Of a stretch of DNA of 64,000 nt, positions 54,340-62,721 are shown one piece after another (position 1 is the first letter of the stretch; the number at the start of each line of letters is the position of its first letter). The stretch is from NCBI RefSeq assembly GCF_003426815.1, contig NZ_QKYK01000001.1, forward strand, positions 1 to 64,000, written 5' to 3'. The translations under genes were made by a program, and so were the position numbers. The notes under the pieces are model-generated. The model ran no database searches, was not told the origin of the DNA, and saw only the letters and a program-made list of their open reading frames with translations. The stretch is from Desertimonas flava. Lineage in GTDB: Bacteria > Actinomycetota > Acidimicrobiia > Acidimicrobiales > Ilumatobacteraceae.

Positions 54340-55158
54340 TCAGGCGGGGCGGAGGAGCATCGTCTGGGTCGCGGTGCCGACGGGACCCGAATCGTCGAAC
54401 AGGGTCGACGCCACGAGGCCGATGCCGTCGGGCTGCCACTGCGACACCGACCGCATGCCCAACCACTCGCCGACCGGGCTGCGGTGGACGGCGATGGCCA
54501 GATCGGGGTTGACGAAGCTCACCGTCTCGGCCTCGGCGTGCCGGCTGAACGCGTTGCCGCAGTCGGCGAGCGGGCAGATGCGCTGGAACGCTGTCGGCTC
54601 CTCGCCGGCCACGATGCCGATGGTGCGCATCCAGACCGTGCTCGAACCGATGTCGCCGGCGACGGTGCCCTGCGGGTAGCGCATCTCCACCGAGTCGCGG
54701 AACCCGGTGAGCCCGTGGCGGATCTTGCGGATCGGGAACCTGCCGGGAACGGCGTCGGCGAACTGCGGCCACTCGATCCCTGCGTTGTCGAGTGGACCGT
54801 CGAACATCGGGGTTTCGAGGGTGGCGATGTGCAGCCCGATCGCCGTGGCGCGCACGACCCCGTCGACGTCGCTCAGCGTCACCGCGGTGGCCGCCACCGA
54901 CCGCCCCGACCTGGTGACGGTCGCGCGGATCGAGAAGCCGGCCATCGGCACCGGCTTGCCGAGGTCGACCGTGACGCGCACGAGGCGCATCGTCGGGACG
55001 GCCTGTTCCATCGCCCGCACGAGCAGCGCCGTCGGCGGCCCGCCATGACATGCCTCGGGGTCCCAGGGACCGCGGGCGAACTCGCTGGGCGTGAACCACT
55101 CGGCGTCGGCGCCGTCGATCGTGCGCAGTTCGGGAGCGGCGAAGTACGTGTCGGACAC
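54340..55158 (-). CDS. Thioesterase-superfamily protein (acyl-CoA thioesterase-like)
   Basis: This 272-residue protein fits the double-hotdog thioesterase family (TesB/4HBT-3 type): WFTPSEFARGPWDPEACHGGPPTALL, VDLGKPVPM, and FVNPDLAIAVHRSPVGEWLGM near the C-terminus. It would cleave an acyl-CoA or similar thioester. GTG 55158 lies 6 nt after TAACCT on the same strand, so its mRNA is probably leaderless. Confidence 0.88.
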   Translation of the reverse strand: MSDTYFAAPELRTIDGADAEWFTPSEFARGPWDPEACHGGPPTALLVRAMEQAVPTMRLVRVTVDLGKPVPMAGFSIRATVTRSGRSVAATAVTLSDVDGVVRATAIGLHIATLETPMFDGPLDNAGIEWPQFADAVPGRFPIRKIRHGLTGFRDSVEMRYPQGTVAGDIGSSTVWMRTIGIVAGEEPTAFQRICPLADCGNAFSRHAEAETVSFVNPDLAIAVHRSPVGEWLGMRSVSQWQPDGIGLVASTLFDDSGPVGTATQTMLLRPA

Positions 55159-55164
55159 GCGCCG

Positions 55165-55170
55165 AGGTTA
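55165..55170 (-). promoter_or_regulatory. -10 hexamer TAACCT, probable leaderless start of the thioesterase gene
   Basis: On the minus strand TAACCT is followed by 6 nt and GTG 55158. Confidence 0.45.
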
Positions 55171-55229
55171 CGGGTGGGATCCGCCCGGGATCGGATCCGG
55201 TCTCTCGCCAGCGGGCGCATGGTCGGTCG

Positions 55230-55760
55230 TCACAGGCCGTCGGCAAGGGCCAGCACGGCGGCGATCGTGCCCAGGTTCCGCGTGGTCGTGGCGACCTTCG
55301 ACGCCCCGGCGTACCGTCCGCCCAGCTTGCTGCGTCCGAGTCCGTTCGGGGTGTACAGGTGCACGACCCCGGGGCCGACCTGCCACTGCTCGCCGTCGGT
55401 CGCGTACGGCGTCGGATCACCGAGCTCGGCCGGATCTCCGTCGACGAACACGAGGAACGCCTGCGACGGGTCGGCGTCGCGGTACGGGCTGGCGTCGAGG
55501 TGGGCCGCCACGTCGGCAGCTTCGAACGCCATGACGGCGGGGGCGAATCCGTGGGCTCGCCGGATGGTCTTGGCGATGGCCGCCGCGTCATCGGCCGGGG
55601 TGCCTTGATCTCGCGTCCGGTACACGACGTTGCCGCTCTGGATGTACGTGCGGACGTCGCCAAAGCCCACCGCTTCGAGGTCGGCGCGCAACGCAGCCAT
55701 CGGCACCTTGTGGCGCCCGCCGACGTTGATGCCGCGGATGAACGCCACGCGCACGCTCAC
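55230..55760 (-). CDS. DUF1697 family protein
   Basis: This 176-residue protein has the DUF1697 pattern: VAFIRGINVGGRHKVPMAALRADLEAVGF and YIQSGNVVYR. The C-terminus has GRSKLGGRYAGASKVATTTRNLGT. The function of the family is unknown. The start is the GTG at 55760. It is divergent from dinB. Confidence 0.9.
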   Translation of the reverse strand: MSVRVAFIRGINVGGRHKVPMAALRADLEAVGFGDVRTYIQSGNVVYRTRDQGTPADDAAAIAKTIRRAHGFAPAVMAFEAADVAAHLDASPYRDADPSQAFLVFVDGDPAELGDPTPYATDGEQWQVGPGVVHLYTPNGLGRSKLGGRYAGASKVATTTRNLGTIAAVLALADGL

Positions 55761-55883
55761 GCTTGCTCGGCCCCGACTACGAGATCGAGCATCGCACTCC
55801 CAACCCGGCCCATGACCTCGACACTACCGACCCACCGCGGGTCGAACGGGCGCTGCCCCGGTTGACGACCTTCCGCCGATCCG

Positions 55884-55897
55884 CGAACATACGTTCG
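55884..55897. promoter_or_regulatory. LexA (SOS) box overlapping the dinB start
   Basis: CGAACATACGTTCG matches the actinobacterial LexA consensus CGAAC-N4-GTTCG exactly. Its last base is the G of the GTG start at 55897, so repression would block transcription initiation at the gene. Confidence 0.85.
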
Positions 55898-57141
55898 TGA
55901 TCGGGCGACGAGGCGAGGAGGCTGGGGCGACCATCCTGCACGCCGATCTCGATGCCTTCTTCGCCGCCGTCGAGCAGCGCGACGACGCGTCGCTGCGTGG
56001 TCGGCCGATCGCCGTCGGTGGGATCGGCGGCGTCGGCAGCCCGGCCCGCGGCGTGGTCATGTGTCCGAGCTACGAGGCCCGGGCCTACGGGGTCCGCGGC
56101 GCGATGGGCGCCGCCGAGGCGCGGCGCCGATGTCCCGACCTCGTGTTCGTCCCTCCCCGGCTCGACGCCTACACGGAGGCGAGCAGGGCGGTGTTCGCCG
56201 TGTTCGACGACACCACCCCGTTCGTCGAAGGGATCTCGGTCGACGAGGCGTTCCTCGACGTCGGCGGGCTTCGCCGTGTGTCCGGAGCACCGGTGGACAT
56301 CGCCCGCCGCCTGAGACAGGACGTGCGCGAGCGCGTCGGGCTCCCGATCAGTGTCGGTGTCGCCCGGACCAAGTTCCTCGCCAAGATGGCCAGTGCGGCC
56401 GGCAAGCCCGACGGCCTCCTCCACGTACCTCCGACCGAGGAGCTCGCCTTCCTGCACCCGATGCCCATCGAGCGGGTGTGGGGCATCGGGGCCAAGACCG
56501 CGGATCTCCTCCACGCCAGGGGTATCAGCCGGGTGGCCGACATCGCCGCCCTTCCCGAAGCAGCGCTCGTCGCGATCCTCGGCCCCCATCGGGGCCGGCA
56601 CGTCCACGCCCTCGCCTCGAATCGCGATCCGCGGCCGGTGCGCGCGGCCCGGCGACGCCGGACGATCGGCTCGCAGCGAGCGATCGGCCGTGGGGCGACC
56701 AGCTCCGCCGAGTTGGACACGATGCTCGTCGCCATCGTCGATCGCGTGGCACGGCGTTTGCGGTCGGCTGATCGGGTGGGCCGCACGGTCATCCTGCGTC
56801 TCCGCTTCGACGATTTCTCGCGGGCGACCCGGTCTCACAGCCTGGATCGCGCCACCGACGACTCGGCGACGTTCCTCGCGGTGGCGCGGCGGCTGCTGGC
56901 CGGCGCGGCTCCGATGATCGAGGAACGCGGCGTCACCCTGGTCGGCCTCACGATCGCCAACCTCGACGACGACGACGCCGTCCAGTTGACGCTGCCCTTC
57001 CACGCCGATCAGACACCCGAGCGGGAGTCGGTGGACCGGGTGCTCGACGACGTGCGCGACCGCTTCGGGTCGACGGCGCTCACCCGCGCCGTGCTCCTCG
57101 GGCGCGACGAGGGGTTCTCCGTGCCTCAGCTGCCCGACTGA
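55897..57141 (+). CDS. dinB: DNA polymerase IV (Y-family)
   Basis: This 414-residue protein has the Y-family core: HADLDAFFAAVEQ, SYEARAYGVR and SVDEAFLDV, with the metal-binding Asp and Asp-Glu pair intact, then a helix-hairpin-helix region and the little-finger domain. The C-terminus ends in VPQLPD. It copies past damaged template bases. An exact LexA box overlaps the GTG start, so SOS control is expected. A start further downstream would need a non-standard codon. Confidence 0.94.
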   Translation: MIGRRGEEAGATILHADLDAFFAAVEQRDDASLRGRPIAVGGIGGVGSPARGVVMCPSYEARAYGVRGAMGAAEARRRCPDLVFVPPRLDAYTEASRAVFAVFDDTTPFVEGISVDEAFLDVGGLRRVSGAPVDIARRLRQDVRERVGLPISVGVARTKFLAKMASAAGKPDGLLHVPPTEELAFLHPMPIERVWGIGAKTADLLHARGISRVADIAALPEAALVAILGPHRGRHVHALASNRDPRPVRAARRRRTIGSQRAIGRGATSSAELDTMLVAIVDRVARRLRSADRVGRTVILRLRFDDFSRATRSHSLDRATDDSATFLAVARRLLAGAAPMIEERGVTLVGLTIANLDDDDAVQLTLPFHADQTPERESVDRVLDDVRDRFGSTALTRAVLLGRDEGFSVPQLPD

Positions 57142-57217
57142 CCCTAACGGTTGGTGCCTGGGCGGTGAGCGGAAAGGCCGTGCGAGGCGCAGGGCCGTCC
57201 GCTGGTCGCCGTCCCAA

Positions 57218-57333
57218 CCGGAGGGTAAATACCGGACGCTTCGGTGGGGTATGTACCCTCCCGTCCGCACGTGGCGGTGGCCGGCCACCCGGCCCGCCCG
57301 ACCGGAGGGCAAATACCGGGCGCTTCAGGGGCG
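57218..57333. repeat. Repeated GGAGGGTAAATACC motif in intergenic DNA
   Basis: Copies of a roughly 30-bp unit start at 57218 and 57302, reading CCGGAGGGTAAATACCGG and CCGGAGGGCAAATACCGG, followed by similar CGCTTC. A third, inverted relative (GGAGGGTACATACC on the minus strand) sits at about 57248-57261. The region separates dinB and the epimerase gene. Its function is unknown. Confidence 0.55.
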
Positions 57334-57385
57334 GTGTGAGATGCGCTGGCCGGCTCTGGGAGACTTCGAGGATGGATGTGGGCTC

Positions 57386-58252
57386 GTGACGACCGCCCTG
57401 GTCACCGGCGCGTTCGGCAACATCGGCGCGGCGATCGCCGAACGGCTCGAGTCGCGCGGCGCCCAGGTACGGACGCTCACCACACGCGCCGCGCCCGCCG
57501 GGAGCACGATCGACGTCCGGCCACTGGACTTCAGCCAGCCCAGCGTGCTCGCGTCGGCGTTCGACGGGGTGGACGAGTTCTACAACACGTACTGGATGCG
57601 CACCGGGGACGATTCTGGGTACGCACGGGCCGTGGAACACAGCACGATGCTGTTGGACGCAGCGGCCGCGGCCGGCGTGCGCCGGATCGCCCACCTGAGC
57701 GTGCTGCACGCCGACGACGGCGATCGGTATCCCTACTTCCGTGCCAAGACACAGGTGGAGCACGTCGTGCGGGCGACCGGGGTGCCGAACGTGATCGTCC
57801 GTCCGGCGGTGGTGTTCGGCGGGACATCGGCGTTGTTGAACCAGCTGGCGCGCGTCCTGCGGAAGGCACCCGTGATGCCCATCCCCGGCGACGGCCGCTA
57901 CCGCGTCCGTCCTGTGCACGTCGACGACGTCGCCCGGCTGTGCGTGGAGTCCGACGCCGCGCTCGACTCGCCGCCGATCGACGCGGTCGGCCCGGAACGC
58001 CCCACCTACATCGAGCTCGTCCGTGCCGTTCGGGAGGTCGTCGGATCCCGCGCCCGCCTCGTCCGTGTGCCGGCGCGCGTGGTGGCGGTCGGCGCCGGGA
58101 TCGTCGGCCGGGTCACCCGCCAGCAGCTCCTGACCGGCGAGGAGTTGTACTCCACGATCGACGGGCTGGCCGACAGCGACGGGCCGTCGACGGGAACGGC
58201 GCGGCTGAGCGACTGGCTGGCCGAGCACGGGCGCCTCCTCGGGCGAGGGTGA
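57386..58252 (+). CDS. NAD(P)-binding epimerase/NmrA-like protein
   Basis: This 288-residue short-chain-type Rossmann protein has the glycine-rich motif TGAFGNIGAAIAERL at the N-terminus, the usual RPAVVFGG and GDGRYRVRPVHVDDVARL region, and a C-terminal helix rich in Leu/Val. The atypical-SDR layout (NmrA/NAD-dependent epimerase type) gives no specific substrate. The start is the GTG at 57386; sequence before it has no family similarity. The stop overlaps the photolyase start by 4 bp (GTGA). Confidence 0.85.
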   Translation: MTTALVTGAFGNIGAAIAERLESRGAQVRTLTTRAAPAGSTIDVRPLDFSQPSVLASAFDGVDEFYNTYWMRTGDDSGYARAVEHSTMLLDAAAAAGVRRIAHLSVLHADDGDRYPYFRAKTQVEHVVRATGVPNVIVRPAVVFGGTSALLNQLARVLRKAPVMPIPGDGRYRVRPVHVDDVARLCVESDAALDSPPIDAVGPERPTYIELVRAVREVVGSRARLVRVPARVVAVGAGIVGRVTRQQLLTGEELYSTIDGLADSDGPSTGTARLSDWLAEHGRLLGRG

Positions 58253-59610
58253 CCGGCCCCGTGTCGACCTCGCTCGTCGTCTTCACGCGCGACCTGCGCG
58301 TGCGTGACAACCCGGCGCTCGTCGAGGCGTGCGACCGCTCCGACACCGTCGTCCCGCTCTTCGTGGACGATGACCGCCTGCCGATCGCCCGGTCGGCCAA
58401 CCGCGCTCGCTTCCTCGACGAGTCGCTCACCGATCTCGACGGCAGCCTGCGTGAGCGGGGGGCCGGTCTCGTCCGCCGGAGCGGACGTTGGGTCGACACG
58501 GTGCTCCAGGCAGCCACGGAGTTCGGCGTGTCGGACATCCACCTCGCTGCGGACGTCTCGGGGTACGCGCAGCAGCGGGAACGAGACCTTCGTCGAGCGG
58601 CCGGGGCCCGGTACGAGGTGGTCACCCACCCTGGCGTCACCGTGGTCGCTCCGGGAAGCGTCACGCCGGCGGGTGGCGACGCGTTCAAGGTGTTCACGCC
58701 GTACCACCGGCGCTGGCTCGAGGCACCGTGGCGACGCCCACTCCCGCCGCCCGACAGCATCGTCATGCCCGAGGACGTCCGGCGGCTGACCGGGCCCGGC
58801 GACCACCCTGCGCACGCCGCGTCGACCGAGGTCGTGGCCGGCGGGGAAACCGAGGGACTACGGCGGTTGAAGGCATGGACCCGGCGCGGCCTCGCCGGTT
58901 ACCCGTCCGCCCACGACGATCTCGCCGCCGATGCCACGTCGCGGATCTCCGCCCACCTGCACTTCGGATGCCTGTCGCCAGGTCAGGTCGCCAGCCGGCT
59001 CCGCGAACGGCCCGGCGGGGCCGAGTTCGTGCGGCAACTCTGCTGGCGGGACTTCTTCCACCAGCTTCTCTGGTCCCGGCCCGAACTCTCGACGACCGAT
59101 TACCGGTCCCGCGACGATCGGTGGAACGACGACCCCGACGGATTCGACGCGTGGCGGACCGGCCAGACCGGTTACCCCCTCGTCGATGCGGCGATGAACC
59201 AGCTGCGGCGGGAGGGGTTCATCCACAATCGCGCCCGCATGGTCGTGGCCTCGTTCCTGACCAAGGACCTGTACATCGACTGGCGGCTCGGCGCCGCGCA
59301 CTTCATGGAGCATCTGGTCGATGGCGATGTCGCCAACAACCAGCTCAACTGGCAATGGACCGCCGGCACGGGGACCGACACCAATCCTCACCGGATCCTC
59401 AACCCGATCCGCCAGAGCGAGCGCTTCGACCCATCGGGCGCCTACATCCGCCGGTACGTGCCCGAGCTCGCCGGCGTCAGCGCCCCGGGCATCCACTGGC
59501 CCGCCGAGGACGTGAGGCAGCGGTGCGGCTATCCGGCGCCGATCGTCGATCACGGCGACGCCATCGCCGCCTACCGGGCGGTGGTCGGGCCCGCGGCCGC
59601 GCCGGGTTAG
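58249..59610 (+). CDS. Deoxyribodipyrimidine photolyase (cryptochrome/photolyase family)
   Basis: This 453-residue enzyme has an N-terminal antenna-type Rossmann domain (LVVFTRDLRVRDNPAL) and the FAD domain with LNWQWTAGTGTDTNPHRILNP, SAHLHFGCLSPG and FIHNRARMVVASFL. It repairs UV-induced pyrimidine dimers using blue light and FADH. It is co-transcribed with the upstream epimerase-like gene through a GTGA overlap; dinB lies nearby, so this area collects DNA-damage genes. Confidence 0.93.
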   Translation: MTGPVSTSLVVFTRDLRVRDNPALVEACDRSDTVVPLFVDDDRLPIARSANRARFLDESLTDLDGSLRERGAGLVRRSGRWVDTVLQAATEFGVSDIHLAADVSGYAQQRERDLRRAAGARYEVVTHPGVTVVAPGSVTPAGGDAFKVFTPYHRRWLEAPWRRPLPPPDSIVMPEDVRRLTGPGDHPAHAASTEVVAGGETEGLRRLKAWTRRGLAGYPSAHDDLAADATSRISAHLHFGCLSPGQVASRLRERPGGAEFVRQLCWRDFFHQLLWSRPELSTTDYRSRDDRWNDDPDGFDAWRTGQTGYPLVDAAMNQLRREGFIHNRARMVVASFLTKDLYIDWRLGAAHFMEHLVDGDVANNQLNWQWTAGTGTDTNPHRILNPIRQSERFDPSGAYIRRYVPELAGVSAPGIHWPAEDVRQRCGYPAPIVDHGDAIAAYRAVVGPAAAPG

Positions 59611-59656
59611 CCACCGCGACGCCACGAGCCGGACGTCGACCGCGACCTAGTACACC

Positions 59657-59662
59657 TAGAGT
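59657..59662 (+). promoter_or_regulatory. -10 hexamer TAGAGT, probable leaderless start
   Basis: TAGAGT is followed by exactly 7 nt and ATG 59670, with no Shine-Dalgarno sequence. Confidence 0.55.
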
Positions 59663-59669
59663 CCCGACG

Positions 59670-61505
59670 ATGCGCTTCCGGCTGGCGTCGATCTTTGCCT
59701 CTGCCCTGATCGTCGCCACGGTGATCGCACCCGTCCCCGCGACCGCGCAGACCGCACCGACCAACGAGGTCGTCGCGCTCCTCGTCGAGGGCGTCGGCAA
59801 CGGCCACGGCCGTGGCATGAGCCAATGGGGCGCCTACGGGCGCGCCGTCAACGGCGGACAGTCCTGGCAGACGATCCTCGGCACGTACTACGGCGGCACG
59901 GTGCAGAGCACGGTGGCGGCGACCAGCCGCGTGCGCGTCCGCCTCGTCGGGCTCGACGGCGTGACGACGCTCGGCGTGGTGTCGGTGGTCCGCCGAGCGA
60001 TGTGGAACGGCGTCGCCTATGGGGCCCTCCAGGCGCGCCAGATCGCACCCGGCACGTACGACATCTTCGCCATCGCCGCGCCCACCTGTCCCGGCGCGAG
60101 CACGAGCGGTTGGACGCGCATCGCCGTCGGGGTCCGAGCCCCGATCCGCTTCGGCACGACCGTCAACGAGTCGACCGGGGCGGCCGGCGATGTGCTCGGC
60201 GTCTGCACGCCGGGCTACGTCGTGCACTACCGCGGGGTGATCGAGCTGACGAGGGACAACACGGGCGCGCCTCGTGTCGTCAACGACGTGTTGGCCGAGG
60301 CCTACCTGCGCGGTGTGGTGTCCCGCGAGGTGTCGACGAGTTGGGGGAACTCGGGAGGTGGAGCCGGCATGCACGCGCTCCGCGCCCAGGCGGTGGCCGC
60401 CCGCTCCTTCGCCCTCGCCTCCAACCGCTACGTGTCGGCGGGTGGCTATGCCACCACGTGCGATACCACGGTGTGCCAGGCCTACGGCGGGGCCGCCCGG
60501 CGGGTCTCGCCGACCACCGCGCTGGTGGCCGGGGTGGCCTGCGAGGCGGGCAACCCGACGTTCGAGTGCGCCAACGCGAACCGGGCGATCGCCGAGACGG
60601 CGAACGTCGTGCGACGACAGGCGAACGGCAGCATCGCCGTCACCGAGTTCTCGGCCTCCAACGGGCCGCGAACCGCCGGCGGCACGTTCCCGTCGGTTGC
60701 TGACCCGTACGACGACGTGCCGGCCAATCCCCACCACCGCTGGGCCCGCATCATCGACGCCGATCAGCTTGAAGTGGCGTACGCGCTCGGCCGGATGACG
60801 AACGCGGTGACCGAGCCCGACCCCAACGCGCCGTACGTCGGGACGTGGGACAACCGGCTGCGGCTGACCGGGACCAACGGCACGGTCGTCGTCCCCGCGC
60901 TGACGATCCGGTCGGCGTTCGGCTTGCCGTCGCACGGGTTCACGGTTACGGCGATCACGCGGACGCGAGCGGTCGCCTCCTCGATGCGGTTCATCGGTGA
61001 CGGCATCGGGCTCAGCATTAGCGAGACGGGAAACTCCGAACTCCCTGCGCTGCTCGACGGCGTCTACGCGACAGCCACTTACGACACGGCCGGCGGCCGG
61101 TGCACGTCAGGATGTGCGGCCGCGGGCACCGCAGCTGCTGCGTCGGTGCCGATGGGAACGGGCACCGTGATCGTCCATCTCGGCTACGCCAGGCCCAACG
61201 ACAACTTCGCGGCGAGGATCGACGCCATGATGAGAGCGCTGGTCGCTCGCGGGGTGCGCCGGGTGATCTGGATCAACCTGGCCGAGCGGGCTGGCCGGGC
61301 TGACTTCGTGGCGGTGAACCGCGCCCTCGCGGCCGCGCCGGCACGGTGGCCGCAGCTGAGGATTCTCGACTGGCGCACCGCGGCCGCCGGCACCGCGCAG
61401 GATCGCAACCGCTGGTTCACCAGCGACGGCCATCACCTGACGGCCACCGGTCAGGCGCGGTTCGCCCTGTTCATCCGAAACCGCATCGTCCTGATCGCCC
61501 AGTGA
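59670..61505 (+). CDS. SpoIID-domain secreted protein with a C-terminal SGNH-like domain
   Basis: This is a 611-residue secreted protein with a signal peptide (IFASALIVATVIAPVPATA). Residues about 30-390 match the SpoIID/LytB domain of peptidoglycan lytic transglycosylases and amidase enhancers, with GHGRGMSQWGA and the catalytic-type Glu220 in YLRGVVSREV. The last 190 residues resemble the SGNH fold: DGHHLT (586-591) near the end, but the GDS position reads GDG with Gly445 in place of the nucleophile Ser. It may act on cell-wall glycan, with the tail as a binding module (inference). This organism shows no sign of sporulation. Confidence 0.87.
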   Translation: MRFRLASIFASALIVATVIAPVPATAQTAPTNEVVALLVEGVGNGHGRGMSQWGAYGRAVNGGQSWQTILGTYYGGTVQSTVAATSRVRVRLVGLDGVTTLGVVSVVRRAMWNGVAYGALQARQIAPGTYDIFAIAAPTCPGASTSGWTRIAVGVRAPIRFGTTVNESTGAAGDVLGVCTPGYVVHYRGVIELTRDNTGAPRVVNDVLAEAYLRGVVSREVSTSWGNSGGGAGMHALRAQAVAARSFALASNRYVSAGGYATTCDTTVCQAYGGAARRVSPTTALVAGVACEAGNPTFECANANRAIAETANVVRRQANGSIAVTEFSASNGPRTAGGTFPSVADPYDDVPANPHHRWARIIDADQLEVAYALGRMTNAVTEPDPNAPYVGTWDNRLRLTGTNGTVVVPALTIRSAFGLPSHGFTVTAITRTRAVASSMRFIGDGIGLSISETGNSELPALLDGVYATATYDTAGGRCTSGCAAAGTAAAASVPMGTGTVIVHLGYARPNDNFAARIDAMMRALVARGVRRVIWINLAERAGRADFVAVNRALAAAPARWPQLRILDWRTAAAGTAQDRNRWFTSDGHHLTATGQARFALFIRNRIVLIAQ

Positions 61506-61510
61506 GGAGG

Positions 61511-62656
61511 TCAGGAGGTGGCGCCGGTGCCGCCGGTCGGGAGCAGTTCGCGCGTGTAGGCCATGGCGACGGCGCGTCGATACGTGTCCTGCCCTGAGGC
61601 GGTGATCCGGAGGAGGGAACCGTCGGCCGAGACCTGCGCGCCAGGGAGCAGCTCCGAGAACGGCGTCCCCGTTCGTTGTGACTCGCTCTCGAGCCACGCC
61701 TCGGCGCTGGCGACGTTGTCCGCTGCGTGGTCGTCGGCGTGGACGGCGAAGATGTCGACCTGCACCTCGCCGCCGCCGTCAGTCGAGCCGACGATGACGA
61801 TGCCGAGGTACGGCAGGAGGAGAGTGGCTGCGTCGAGGAGCTGGGGCGCCAGGCTTCCGTCGGCGGCGATGACTGCGGCCGGGTCGGGCAGGGTCGGTGC
61901 GGGGAACGCCATGGCGTAGAGCACCTCACGACCGGCGACGGCGGCCACGACAGGTTCGAACAGCCAGCTCTCCATGAGCGACGGCGCCGCGCCGTTCGCC
62001 GTCGCCAGCGCACGCTCCATCGGCTCGGTCTGGTTGGTGTGCACCACCGTGGCGGACTGATCGCCGAGCACGGCGAGGAACCCGGGCTGGCCGAGCGGAC
62101 GGAACGTCGAGATGCGCGCCGCGTCGACGCTCGCCCCGTCTTCGCCCCACGCGAAGTACGGCGACGACTCGGTACCGATGGTGGTGAGATCGGCGGACCA
62201 GACGGGATCGCTCTCCAGGGCGCCGACCACGTCGGAAGGGGAGGCACTGGTTGCGACGACCACGATGTTGCTGGGCGGATCGACGACCGCGATCTCCTGC
62301 AGCAAGTGTTGGAACGCGAAGCCCACCTCGGACAACGGGTCCTGCTCCGGCAGGCGGTTGCCGAACATGATCGGCGGTTGTGGGAACGTGTCGATCCACG
62401 CGATGTCATGGAACGCCGCGAGGCGGTCGTCCGCATCGCCGTCGACGCCGGCCCGGCGCCAGAGCGCCTCGATGTCGGTGTACTGGATCGTCATCGAGCC
62501 GCCGAGCACGGCGGCGTCCTCCGGCATGAGCTGCAGCATCCGTGCGAACGGGGTGGTGTCGCCGACGGTGGTGGTGACGAAATCCCGGGCTCCGGCGGCC
62601 GTGGCCATCGTCGATGCCGCCAGCGCTCCCGCAGCGATCGCCAAAGGAATCTTCAT
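61511..62656 (-). CDS. Secreted protein of unknown function
   Basis: This 381-residue protein starts at ATG 62656 with a signal peptide (IPLAIAAGALAASTMATAAGA). The mature part mixes alpha/beta segments, with no motif I recognise: repeated hydrophobic strands such as GFLAVLGDQSATVV and LLPYLGIVIVGST. No cysteine pairs or catalytic residues are evident. A weak TAGAAC hexamer lies 8 nt before the start on the minus strand. It converges on the SpoIID gene with only 5 bp between. Function unknown. Confidence 0.7.
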   Translation of the reverse strand: MKIPLAIAAGALAASTMATAAGARDFVTTTVGDTTPFARMLQLMPEDAAVLGGSMTIQYTDIEALWRRAGVDGDADDRLAAFHDIAWIDTFPQPPIMFGNRLPEQDPLSEVGFAFQHLLQEIAVVDPPSNIVVVATSASPSDVVGALESDPVWSADLTTIGTESSPYFAWGEDGASVDAARISTFRPLGQPGFLAVLGDQSATVVHTNQTEPMERALATANGAAPSLMESWLFEPVVAAVAGREVLYAMAFPAPTLPDPAAVIAADGSLAPQLLDAATLLLPYLGIVIVGSTDGGGEVQVDIFAVHADDHAADNVASAEAWLESESQRTGTPFSELLPGAQVSADGSLLRITASGQDTYRRAVAMAYTRELLPTGGTGATS

Positions 62657-62721
62657 GCGGCAGAGTTCTACCGGTCGACCGGTAAGAATCGCCGGTCGGA
62701 GCGGAGCAGAGGGGGATGACG

